A stretch of 64,000 nt of DNA, from NCBI RefSeq assembly GCF_902706285.1, contig NZ_CACSKD010000015.1, positions 62,001 to 126,000 on the forward strand, in the 5' to 3' direction. Both the position numbers and the translations under genes were made by a program. The notes under the pieces are model-generated. The model saw only the letters and a program-made list of their open reading frames with translations. It was not told where the DNA came from and ran no database searches. Source of the DNA: Rhizobium sp. 18055. GTDB taxonomy: Bacteria > Pseudomonadota > Alphaproteobacteria > Rhizobiales > Rhizobiaceae. Positions 44,301 through 52,106 of the stretch are shown here, in pieces (positions within the stretch are counted from its first letter, which is position 1; each line of letters opens with the position of its first letter).

Positions 44301-45391
44301 CCCATTTCGGTCTCGATACGGTGGATGGATTGATCCGACCTGGTGAAGATCCGATCGGCATCCCGACCCAGCATTTCATGTTCGGACCAGCCGAAGATAC
44401 GCTCCGCTCCGCGGTTCCAGCGTGCCACCTTTCCATCGATATCGAATGCGATAATCGCGTAGTCGGTCGCGCTGTCGAGAATTTGCCGGTTGCGGGCTTC
44501 ACCGGCGCGCAAGGTGGTTTCCGCCTCCACCTTGCCTGTGATATCGGTTCCCTGAACGAACACACCGGTGATTTTACCCTTGCGATCAAGGATAGCCTGA
44601 CAAACGATATCGACGTGACGTGTCCCAATGCGATCTTCGTCTGTTCCTTGCAAGTCCACCTTCAAGGCTCTACCGGTAAATGTCTTCCCGGTTTCAAAGA
44701 CGCGGTCGAGGATCCTGCTGTAACCTTGACCTGCCAGTTCCGGGAGGGCCTGTGCAAGCGGCACTCCCACCAGATCACGACGATCGACGAGTTGGAAAAA
44801 TGCGTCGTTCGCAACGTCGAAGACGTGGTTGGGACCGTAAACCGTTGCCATGAACCCCGGCGCTTGCGTAAAAAGATCCCGCAAGCGGTTACGCTCGCCG
44901 TTGAGCCACTGCTCTGTTAGCACGGTTTCGGTGGTTTCGACGACGACGGCCATGACGCCGACGATCGAGCCCGCCTCATCCATGACCGGCGAATAGTCAA
45001 GGTCGGCCCAGGCTTGATCGGGCTCTCCTTCCCGGTAGAGGGTGAGAGCTTGGTCACTGAATGACAGGGTGTCTCCCGAAAGACAAACTGTGAGGACCCG
45101 GGCATTGAGATCGGAGGCTTCCGGCCATCCTTCGAGGACCTTCATGCCAAGCAGGGCCGGGTGGCGGCTGCCTGCGAATGCCGCGTAGCCGTCATTGTAG
45201 ATCATAATGCCGTCCGGACCCCAGAGCGTTGCAATCGCCAAAGGCGACCGCATGATCAGCAGGACAGTCGAGCGCATGGCAGCTGGCCATGTTTCGATGG
45301 CTCCCACTGCGGTCTGCGACCAGTCGAATGCGGCTACCAGCTGGCCGGTTGGGCCGCTTTCCTTGAGCAATGGAAGAAAACTTGTATTCAA
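41393..45391 (-). CDS. Giant multi-PAS hybrid histidine kinase with two receivers
   Basis: The soluble protein (about 1332 residues if started at the TTG at 45391) opens with a GAF/PAS-like sensor containing the WGPDGIMIYNDGYAAFAG motif. At least five PAS units follow. A HisKA domain with the phospho-acceptor in GGVAHDFNNLMQVV, an ATPase domain (GTGLGLSM) and two C-terminal receivers (Asp in LLFTDVVMP and in LLLTDVGLP) complete it. No membrane helix is seen, so it senses cytosolic cues. The start is uncertain: the frame is open to 45604, with an ATG at 45505, but the extra sequence looks non-coding. Confidence 0.85.
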   Translation of the reverse strand: MNTSFLPLLKESGPTGQLVAAFDWSQTAVGAIETWPAAMRSTVLLIMRSPLAIATLWGPDGIMIYNDGYAAFAGSRHPALLGMKVLEGWPEASDLNARVLTVCLSGDTLSFSDQALTLYREGEPDQAWADLDYSPVMDEAGSIVGVMAVVVETTETVLTEQWLNGERNRLRDLFTQAPGFMATVYGPNHVFDVANDAFFQLVDRRDLVGVPLAQALPELAGQGYSRILDRVFETGKTFTGRALKVDLQGTDEDRIGTRHVDIVCQAILDRKGKITGVFVQGTDITGKVEAETTLRAGEARNRQILDSATDYAIIAFDIDGKVARWNRGAERIFGWSEHEMLGRDADRIFTRSDQSIHRIETEMGLALKHGAANDERWHIRKNGEEFWASGEMSPLQDDSGSLIGFVKVLRDRTSEHQANKKLKESEALLHRAQEVGGVGVFSIDLKSDVVHVSPEFCRIFGVPEAERLPVALIETCVLPEDRHIRSSAQTRSTEEAQLDVQYRIHRAGDGALRYIARKAEFEGGTTEKPARLVGVVQDVTDRVNNERALRESEERFKGLAQALPNHVWTAAADGQLDWFNERIYAYSGLVEGELVGNGWTAMVHPDDLGSVTSHWLEALQSGAVYETEFRLRRHDGVFRWHLVRAVPIRDGEGRIFRWIGTNTDVDELRATREALADLTNDLASQVEDRTADRDRMWRLSTEIMLVADVNGVVTAANPAFLLLLGQTERWLLGKSFMDFVHPDDRRATLDELEKLAQGARTLNFVNRYRAEDGFYRDISWTAVPDGRLIHAVGRDITAEKEAAEALRTTELALQQAQKMESIGNLTGGVAHDFNNLMQVVSGNLQLLKKDLVGDLKAERRIANALQGIDRGAKLASQLLSFGRRQPLEPKVINFGRQVSAMDDMLKRTLGEAVEIETMVYPDLWNVQVDPTQIENALLNLSINARDAMDGAGKLTIEVRNAVLDREYVKGNPEVAPGQYVMLAVSDTGTGMTPDVMEKVFEPFFSTKPEGKGTGLGLSMVYGFVKQSGGHIKIYSEAGQGTSIKLYFPRVDREEDVFTVLVPADIVGGSETILIAEDDEAVRATAVELLTDLGYKILSAKDASAALSILESGAHVDLLFTDVVMPGPLKSPELASIARERDPALAVLFTSGYTENSIVHGGRLDPGVELLSKPYTREAMARKIRHVLANQQQRTQATQGSAPSTRPTQTPAIAVPLDILLVEDDVLIRMNTVDMLDELGHTVTEAGDAKTALDLFSADRFDLLLTDVGLPGMSGIELARILRGIKSDIAVIFATGDPNVPTLPGNGMTEILVKPYSVEAMTKVLHAVSPVTR

Positions 45392-45800
45392 TTCACAGGC
45401 CCCAGCACGATCTCGACGCAAGTTGCGACAGAATAACCTATGCACGATGGGAACCCGATACGGCAACACGTAAGCGAGCGAGCGAGTGCCCGGATCGAAA
45501 CACATTGGAAGAGTCCGGACAAAGTCATCACTGTGCGCGATTATATAAGCGACACCTTCGAACCCATTCCACCAAGATCGAACCAACCGCCAGGCAAGAC
45601 CCAACGCTCCTCATCGCTCTGCCCTCTAGGGGAGAGGAAACACGCTACCCCCACCAAATCAAAGCCCAGGATGCGGCAGCAGGGCGCCGAAGGGAACGGG
45701 CGCTATCTGCCGACCAAACCCCATCCGGAAGGAACCACTGGTCATCACCGGTCTCGACTCCGATAGTCGATCGCCCAACTACGCTCTCAAGGAGAGCCTA
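45392..45800. other. Upstream region of the giant kinase
   Basis: These 409 bases hold the likely kinase promoter; a TATATAAT-like element lies near 45540. Part of it (to 45505 or 45604) may be coding if the kinase starts earlier. Otherwise I see no gene. Confidence 0.4.
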
Positions 45801-47393
45801 TCACGCCTCGAGTGCTCGTCTTATCTTACGGATCACCACCCCTCGCGCCTTATCGTCTGCTGCGTTTCGAAGTTCGGACTGAAGATCGAGCAGCAGCTTC
45901 TGATAATCGTTGTTCCAATCGCGATGTCCGGCTTGCTGGGGATCGATGCGGGGCGGCGGCGCATCAGGCGAGATATCGATCGGTCCGCTGAGTTCCAAAC
46001 GAAAAGCGGAATCGAGCCGGGGACGATAGACGCGATCCTCGCCGACGAGGGCAGCGGCTCTGTGCGCCATTGCTTCCAACGCGTCTTGCTCGCCATGGAC
46101 AAGAAAGACCGCCTGTCGAACCGGCAGCCGTTCTGCCAACCACGCGGACAGTTCGGCGCCATCGGCGTGGCCGCTATAAACATCGATGGAACGAATCCGG
46201 GCTCGAACGCTGATCTCGTCCCCTTGGATCCGGACGGTGGCTGCGCCGTCCTGAAGTATTCGTCCGAGGGTACCGGCAGCCTGAAAACCGACGAGCAACA
46301 CAGTTCCTTCTTCGCGCCACAACCAATTCTTGAGGCGGTGGCGTATTCGCCCCGCTTCGCACATTCCGCTTGCCGCGATGACAATATGGAACCCGTGGAT
46401 GAAGTCGACCGCCTTCGATTGTTCGACGGTTTGGGTAAACCGCACGTTCTTTGAACGGATCGCCCTGACCAGTAGGTCACCGTTTTCAAGATCATGACGG
46501 TGCTTTTCGAAGATTTCAGTCGCTCGGATCGCCAACGGTGAATCGATGATAATCGGGCAGGATGGAATTTCGCCCTTTTCCATCAAATATACCAGGTCGG
46601 CGAGCAGTTCCTGTGTCCGCTCCACCGCAAAGGACGGAATGATCAGGGCACCCTCGCGATGTTGGCTGGCGGCTGAAACCTCAAGGGCGAGAATCCGGCG
46701 CCGACCTTCATCGGTCGTGTCGAAGCGGTCTGTACCGCCGTAGGTGCTTTCACAAACGACGTAGTCGAAACCCGCTGGTGCCTCCGGGTCATGCTGAAGC
46801 AGCTTGAAATTAGAACCGATGTCTCCGGAAAACAACAACCGGAGCCGATCATCCGCTTGCCCGATTTCCATCTCTATGGAAGCCGAACCGAGAAGATGGC
46901 CGGCGTTCCAGAAACGCACATGAATATCTTCCGCAATCTCCTGCCACTGGCGCAGTGGTACCGGTCGAAACTGGGTTAACACGATTGCCGCGTCCGCCGC
47001 ATCATAGATTGGCTCGACCTGTCCTCGCGATCGTCGGCGATTGCGCCGGTTAAGCTGCTCGACTTCGAACTGCTGGATATGGGCGGAATCCGGCAGCATC
47101 ACGCTGCAGAGGTCCATCGTGCCACCGGTCGCATAGATTGGTCCTCTGTAGCCGAAACGTGCCAGCTTCGGCAAAAGTCCGGCATGATCGATATGCGCGT
47201 GGGTGAGCACAACCGCCAGGATACTTTCAGGATCGAACGGAAAAGGGCGGTAATTCAGTTCTTTTTCCGTTTTGGAACCTTGGAACATACCGCAGTCGAC
47301 AAGGATGTTCCCGCCGGCGGTTTCGATCGCGAAGCAAGAGCCTGTCACCGTGCCGGCCGCCCCGTGGAACCTGATTATGGGTCGATTCTGCAT
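45801..47393 (-). CDS. Metallo-beta-lactamase/beta-CASP hydrolase
   Basis: The 530-residue protein belongs to the beta-CASP group of RNA-processing metallo-hydrolases. It has the zinc motif THAHIDHAG (about 64-72), a beta-CASP insert (about 230-400) with ASGMCEAGRIRHRLKNWL (about 335), and the RMMBL end with YSGHADG (about 405). Members cut RNA or DNA with two zinc ions. The ATG at 47393 has GGGAGGG upstream. A near-perfect FixK box is centred about 56 bases before the start, shared with the divergent fixN gene, so it is likely part of the low-oxygen response. The substrate is unknown. Confidence 0.88.
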   Translation of the reverse strand: MQNRPIIRFHGAAGTVTGSCFAIETAGGNILVDCGMFQGSKTEKELNYRPFPFDPESILAVVLTHAHIDHAGLLPKLARFGYRGPIYATGGTMDLCSVMLPDSAHIQQFEVEQLNRRNRRRSRGQVEPIYDAADAAIVLTQFRPVPLRQWQEIAEDIHVRFWNAGHLLGSASIEMEIGQADDRLRLLFSGDIGSNFKLLQHDPEAPAGFDYVVCESTYGGTDRFDTTDEGRRRILALEVSAASQHREGALIIPSFAVERTQELLADLVYLMEKGEIPSCPIIIDSPLAIRATEIFEKHRHDLENGDLLVRAIRSKNVRFTQTVEQSKAVDFIHGFHIVIAASGMCEAGRIRHRLKNWLWREEGTVLLVGFQAAGTLGRILQDGAATVRIQGDEISVRARIRSIDVYSGHADGAELSAWLAERLPVRQAVFLVHGEQDALEAMAHRAAALVGEDRVYRPRLDSAFRLELSGPIDISPDAPPPRIDPQQAGHRDWNNDYQKLLLDLQSELRNAADDKARGVVIRKIRRALEA

Positions 47394-47442
47394 GCTTGTG
47401 CCCTCCCGCTGTTAGAATACATTATTTTAAACCTGTTGCGTA

Positions 47443-47456
47443 TTGATCCTGATCAT
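47443..47456. promoter_or_regulatory. FixK/FNR box TTGATCCTGATCAT between hydrolase and fixN
   Basis: Only the last base departs from TTGAT-N4-ATCAA. It lies about 56 bases from the hydrolase start and about 167 bases from the fixN start. No second box was found closer to fixN, so this site may drive both directions. Confidence 0.7.
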
Positions 47457-47616
47457 TACCGCGAGGTGCGATGTCAGCGCCTTGCGATATCAATCGCACA
47501 TTTCTGCACTTGATACTTGTCTGCCAAGCTATAGCTTGAGCTGAGGTCATGTGTTGGTGATGGAACTTTTATAGAATGTTGGGCGTTTACAACGCCAAAC
47601 AGGCGGGGGAGGAACT

Positions 47617-49275
47617 ATGGGTCAATTTACCACTGGTGAGCGCGAATTGGGCGCCGCCGTCCTCATTCTTCTCGCCATTATCGGCGTCGCGATGGCCGCC
47701 GTGGGACGATACGATCCGCTCGGCATTCACGGAGCCATCGTACTGTTTTACAGCGTTGGACTGCTGTCTCTGTTGATTTCCGGGTCATTCGCTTCTCCTC
47801 CCGATCCGGAGAGGTTTAGCAGGTACTACGACGATCCGATCAAAGTGGGCGTCTGTCTCACCCTGCTTTGGGCAATTTTCGGCATGTTCGTCGGGGTATG
47901 GGCTGCCGCGCAACTCGCCTGGCCGTCTCTGAATTTCGACACGTCTTGGGCGAGTTTCGGTCGCATCCGCCCGGCTCACACCACCGGCGTTATTTTCGGT
48001 TTCGGCGGGAACGCCTTGCTGACAACGTCCTTCCACGTGGTCCAGCGAACGTCACGGGCTCGACTTGCCGACCAGTTCTCCCCGTGGTTTGTCCTTCTTG
48101 GTTTCAATCTCTTCTGTCTTATCGCCGTTTCCGGCTATTTCCTTGGTGTGACCCAGTCCAAGGAGTACGCCGAAGCCGAATGGTATGCCGACATCTGGCT
48201 CGTGATCGTCTGGGTCACATATTTCTTCCTGTATGTTCGGACCTTGGCACGACGCAAAGAGCCCCACATCTATGTCGCCAACTGGTATTATCTGGCATTC
48301 ATAATCGTGGTCGCCATCCTGCATATCGTCAACAACCTCGCAGTCCCGATTTCGCTTGGCCATGCGAAGAGCTACACAATCTGGGCTGGAGTCCAGGACT
48401 CGATGGTACAGTGGTGGTATGGGCACAATGCCGTCGCATTCTTCCTGACCGCAGGCTTTTTGGCGATGCTTTATTACTATCTTCCCAAGCGCGCCGAGAG
48501 GCCGATTTTCTCCTATCGTCTGTCAATCCTGAGCTTCTGGGGCATTACATTCTTCTACATGTGGGCTGGCTCGCATCACCTGCATTACACGGCGCTTCCC
48601 CATTGGGTACAAAACCTCGGCATGACGTTTTCGGTCATGCTCCTGGTTCCGTCCTGGGCATCTGCCGGAAACGCTCTTCTGACCCTCAACGGCGCCTGGC
48701 ATAAGGTGCGGGACGACGCCACGCTTCGATTCATGATGATGGCCGCGTTTTTCTATGGCCTTTCCACATTCGAAGGGTCGTTCCTGGCCATTCGCCCTGT
48801 AAACTCGCTGTCGCACTACACCGACTGGACCGTCGGCCATGTCCATGCCGGCGCTCTTGGGTGGGTCGCGATGATCACCTTCGGCGCGCTCTACACGCTG
48901 GTCCCGTCGATCTGGAAGCGCGAAAGGATGTATTCGGCCGCGCTCGTCGAAGTGCATTTCTGGCTCGCACTCATCGGAACCCTCATCTACGTGTTTGCCA
49001 TGTGGAATTCCGGCATCATCCAAGGGCTGATGTGGCGGACCTACTCTCCCGACAACACACTGGTCTATTCGTTCGTCGATACGCTGGTCGCGATGTACCC
49101 CTATTATATCGCGCGTGCTTTTGGCGGGTTGCTGTTCCTCCTCGGCGCAATCGTCGCGGCATACAACGTCTGGATGACGATCCGAACACCGGAGACCGTC
49201 CTCAAAGAGGCGAGCGATGATCTGCCGATCGGAGCAGGCACTTTGAACGGTGCCACCACCTCGCCTGCGGAGTAG
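47617..49275 (+). CDS. fixN: cbb3-type cytochrome oxidase subunit I (FixN/CcoN)
   Basis: The 552-residue catalytic subunit has about 12-14 membrane helices. Heme and copper ligands are visible: His in RPAHTTGVIFGFGGN, the CuB-site WWYGHNAVAF, the SHHLHYT pair and GHVHAGALGW. It reduces oxygen to water with very high affinity and pumps protons. The fixO start follows four bases after its stop. Expression should depend on the upstream FixK box and so on FixL-FixJ. Confidence 0.97.
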   Translation: MGQFTTGERELGAAVLILLAIIGVAMAAVGRYDPLGIHGAIVLFYSVGLLSLLISGSFASPPDPERFSRYYDDPIKVGVCLTLLWAIFGMFVGVWAAAQLAWPSLNFDTSWASFGRIRPAHTTGVIFGFGGNALLTTSFHVVQRTSRARLADQFSPWFVLLGFNLFCLIAVSGYFLGVTQSKEYAEAEWYADIWLVIVWVTYFFLYVRTLARRKEPHIYVANWYYLAFIIVVAILHIVNNLAVPISLGHAKSYTIWAGVQDSMVQWWYGHNAVAFFLTAGFLAMLYYYLPKRAERPIFSYRLSILSFWGITFFYMWAGSHHLHYTALPHWVQNLGMTFSVMLLVPSWASAGNALLTLNGAWHKVRDDATLRFMMMAAFFYGLSTFEGSFLAIRPVNSLSHYTDWTVGHVHAGALGWVAMITFGALYTLVPSIWKRERMYSAALVEVHFWLALIGTLIYVFAMWNSGIIQGLMWRTYSPDNTLVYSFVDTLVAMYPYYIARAFGGLLFLLGAIVAAYNVWMTIRTPETVLKEASDDLPIGAGTLNGATTSPAE

Positions 49276-49279
49276 ACCT

Positions 49280-50032
49280 ATGCCGGAACTGATGCACAGA
49301 AAGCTTGAACGATCTGCGACGGGTTTCATGCTGGCAATCATTGCCGCTGCAAGTGTCGGCGGGATCGTGGAAATCGCCCCGTTGTTCACGATCGACGATA
49401 CCGTCGAAACTGTAACAGACATGCGCCTTTACACCCCTTTGGAATTGGCCGGACGTGATATTTATGTGCGCGAAGGCTGTTATGCCTGTCATAGTCAGAT
49501 GATCCGCACGTTGCGAGATGAAGTCGAGCGCTACGGACCTTATTCGCTCGCCGTGGAATCCCAGTATGATCACCCGATGCTGTGGGGATCAAAAAGGACC
49601 GGTCCGGATCTCGCCCGTATCGGAGGTAAATACTCCGACTTCTGGCACGTGGCGCATCTCACCAACCCTCGAGACGTCGTACCGGAATCGAACATGCCGT
49701 CCTATCGATGGCTTGCGACGACGCCCCTCGACCTCACGGACCTGCCTCTTAAACTGCGAGCACAAAAGGTAGTCGGGGTGCCTTACACCGACGAGATGAT
49801 TTCGAATGCGTCGCGAGATGCGTATGGACAGGCATTGCCGGATAGCGAACAGGCGTCGGGCGTCAGCGAAAGATACGGCGAGGCGACACAGATTTCGGCG
49901 TTCGATGGAGTGACCACCAATGTTACCGAGATGGATGCCTTGGTTTCGTACTTGCAGGTTCTTGGACAGCTGACGAAAGCCGCATACGAAACCACCGCCG
50001 CGCCCGAACAGATGCCCAACCCGAACGATTGA
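49280..50032 (+). CDS. fixO: cbb3 oxidase monoheme cytochrome c subunit (FixO/CcoO)
   Basis: The 250-residue subunit has one membrane helix (about 13-35) and a single heme c motif, Cys67-Tyr-Ala-Cys70-His71. The axial Met is probably in SNMPSYRWL (about 138). It passes electrons to FixN. The ATG at 49280 has GGAG seven bases upstream. The longer frame to 49250 overlaps the fixN end and is unlikely. Confidence 0.97.
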   Translation: MPELMHRKLERSATGFMLAIIAAASVGGIVEIAPLFTIDDTVETVTDMRLYTPLELAGRDIYVREGCYACHSQMIRTLRDEVERYGPYSLAVESQYDHPMLWGSKRTGPDLARIGGKYSDFWHVAHLTNPRDVVPESNMPSYRWLATTPLDLTDLPLKLRAQKVVGVPYTDEMISNASRDAYGQALPDSEQASGVSERYGEATQISAFDGVTTNVTEMDALVSYLQVLGQLTKAAYETTAAPEQMPNPND

Positions 50033-50041
50033 GAGGACGAG

Positions 50042-50212
50042 ATGGACGTCAGTCATGACACGCTGGTCGAAGCGGCCAAGACATGGGGCCTGTTCTATCT
50101 GATCGGCTTCTCGATTTGTGTCGTCATTTATACCTTCCTTCCTTCCAACAGGTCGCGTTTCGAGCGCGCCGAAGAGCATGTCTTTGACAAGGAGGATCGC
50201 CCGTGGATGTAG
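50042..50212 (+). CDS. fixQ: cbb3 oxidase small subunit (FixQ/CcoQ)
   Basis: The 56-residue protein has one membrane helix (about 14-33) followed by a charged C-terminus, as in other FixQ proteins. It stabilises the complex and helps fit FixP. The stop overlaps the fixP GTG start region by ten bases. Its place between fixO and fixP confirms the call. Confidence 0.92.
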   Translation: MDVSHDTLVEAAKTWGLFYLIGFSICVVIYTFLPSNRSRFERAEEHVFDKEDRPWM

Positions 50213-51084
50213 AAGAGGTCGATCCGGTCAGCGGTCGAAAAACGACCGGACACGTTTGGAATGGAATCAAGGAGCTCGATACCCCGATCCCCAGGGGCGT
50301 TTTGCTGTTCCTCATTGTGACGCACGTTTTTGCCGTGCTGTGGTGGTTCTTGATGCCCACCTGGCCCTTGGGAGCAACCTACACGAAAGGCTTGCTCGGC
50401 TCCGACCAGAAAAGCACCGTCGAGGAAACCTTGCGTGACGCCAACGCCGCGCGCGTACCCTGGAGCAAGCAGATCGAAACGATGTCCTACGACGAAATCC
50501 GCGCCGATGAGCAGCTGATGGTGAAGGTCCGCTCGAACGGGCATCAGCTTTTCGGTGACAACTGCGCAGCCTGTCACGGCAGGGATGGCAAAGGCGGGCG
50601 AAATTATCCTGACCTCACCGATGACGATTGGATTTGGGGCGGCGGTCCTGAACGAATTGCCCAGACATTGACGGTGGGCGTCAATTCCCGGCATCCTGAC
50701 AGCCGGGTCGGACAGATGCCGGCTTTCGGCCGAGACGAGATGCTGGACCGTCAACAGGTGTCGGACGTGGCCGCCTACGTTCGAGCCTTGAGCGATCCTT
50801 CGACATCCACAGCGGCCAATATCGCTCAGCTGGACAAGGGGCGGGAAGTTTTCGTTACGACATGCGTCGCCTGTCATGGCGAGAATGCCAAAGGAAATCC
50901 GGAACTCGGAGCACCAAATCTGACCGATCAGCACTGGATTTATGGCGGCAGCCTCCAGACGATCATCGATACGATTCACGGCGGGCGCCAGGGGCACATG
51001 CCGACATGGGACGAGCGGCTCACCCCCGTGGAAATCAAGGTTCTCGCGCTCTACGTGAACGCCCTGGGCCAGAAGGAACCGTGA
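50203..51084 (+). CDS. fixP: cbb3 oxidase diheme cytochrome c subunit (FixP/CcoP)
   Basis: The 293-residue subunit has one membrane helix (about 32-50) and two heme c sites: Cys121-Ala-Ala-Cys124-His125 and Cys221-Val-Ala-Cys224-His225. The axial Met residues are probably in QMPAFG (about 172) and HMPTW. It accepts electrons from the bc1 complex or a soluble cytochrome. The GTG at 50203 has GGAGG eight bases upstream, inside the end of fixQ. Its stop overlaps the next gene start (TGATG). Confidence 0.97.
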   Translation: MDVEEVDPVSGRKTTGHVWNGIKELDTPIPRGVLLFLIVTHVFAVLWWFLMPTWPLGATYTKGLLGSDQKSTVEETLRDANAARVPWSKQIETMSYDEIRADEQLMVKVRSNGHQLFGDNCAACHGRDGKGGRNYPDLTDDDWIWGGGPERIAQTLTVGVNSRHPDSRVGQMPAFGRDEMLDRQQVSDVAAYVRALSDPSTSTAANIAQLDKGREVFVTTCVACHGENAKGNPELGAPNLTDQHWIYGGSLQTIIDTIHGGRQGHMPTWDERLTPVEIKVLALYVNALGQKEP

Positions 51085-51281
51085 TGGCCAGCATTTTACC
51101 TGAACCCGTCAAACGATCGGTATCGGTGTGGGTCGTAGTGGCTGTCGTCGGCTTGGTCCTGATCGGCGCCAATGCTCACTTGGCGTATGTCGCCTTTTCC
51201 AGTCAACCGGACTGCGTGGTGCATCTAAAGGACAAGGGCGAGGCGCCCGGAAAATTTCGCGCTGCCAAATCGGCATGTTGA
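51084..51281 (+). CDS. Small single-pass membrane protein in the fix operon
   Basis: The 65-residue protein has one membrane helix (about 13-37) and a short exported or cytosolic tail with two cysteines (DCVVH and the C-terminal SAC). It starts inside the fixP stop, so it is translationally coupled. Standard rhizobial clusters have fixG here and fixH next; this protein is far too short for FixH (about 160 residues) and only its single helix is similar. It could be an assembly factor for the oxidase, but no function is established. Confidence 0.7.
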   Translation: MASILPEPVKRSVSVWVVVAVVGLVLIGANAHLAYVAFSSQPDCVVHLKDKGEAPGKFRAAKSAC

Positions 51282-51294
51282 GCAGGAGACGACG

Positions 51295-52101
51295 ATGGCC
51301 GGCAGAGAACATTCCCCCGTATTGATTTCCGAGGTCTCGGATATCGAGGAGACGCGTAATATCAGGTGGAAACGAGATCTCTCCTGGGCGGCACCCTTGC
51401 GATGGCTTTCGTTGGGCTGGAAAGATCTCTGGACGCGACCTGTTCCAAGTCTCCTGTATGGGGTGGCTGTGTGCGCCGCCTCCATCGTTTTCATTGTCTA
51501 TATGTTCGATACCGGCAGGGATTATTTCCTGTTTCCTGCACTGGCCGGGTTTCTCATCGTCGGACCGCTGGTGGCAGCGGGCCTTTATCTCAAAAGCCGC
51601 AACATCGAAAGCGGGACGCAGGTAACCCTTCGAACCATGCTGGCTGTTCAGCCGCTCGCCGGTGCACAGGTCTTTTTTACCGGAATGATTCTGGTGATGC
51701 TGATGATGCTTTGGATGAGGGCCGCGGTTCTGGTGTATGCCCTTTTCTTCGGGATACAGCCCTTTCCAGGCCTGCCACAGGTCCTTCACATACTCATCAC
51801 GACTTCGACCGGCTGGGCCATGCTCGTCGTAGGGAGTATCATTGGATCGCTGTTTGCCGGTTTCGCGTTCGCGATAAGCGTCTTTTCCATCCCGATGTTG
51901 CTCGATCGTCGGATCGATACGATCACTGCCATGGCGATCAGTACCGCAATGGTCTGGAATAATCTGCGGCCATCCTTGATGTGGGGTGCCATCGTGCTGG
52001 CGCTCTTCCTCGTCAGCATCGCAACGGGTTTGATCGGATTGATTGTTATTTTTCCGTGGCTGGGTCATGCGACATGGCATGCTTATCGAGAGATGCGGTA
52101 G
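51295..52101 (+). CDS. DUF2189 family integral membrane protein
   Basis: The 268-residue protein has about six membrane helices and the DUF2189 features: an N-terminal WAAPLRWLSLGWKDLWTRP motif and a central YLKSRNIESG. The family is often found near cytochrome oxidase genes in alphaproteobacteria, but its role is unknown. It lies 13 bases after the 65-residue gene and just ahead of fixI, where fixG and fixH would usually be found. Confidence 0.82.
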   Translation: MAGREHSPVLISEVSDIEETRNIRWKRDLSWAAPLRWLSLGWKDLWTRPVPSLLYGVAVCAASIVFIVYMFDTGRDYFLFPALAGFLIVGPLVAAGLYLKSRNIESGTQVTLRTMLAVQPLAGAQVFFTGMILVMLMMLWMRAAVLVYALFFGIQPFPGLPQVLHILITTSTGWAMLVVGSIIGSLFAGFAFAISVFSIPMLLDRRIDTITAMAISTAMVWNNLRPSLMWGAIVLALFLVSIATGLIGLIVIFPWLGHATWHAYREMR

Positions 52102-52106
52102 ATATC

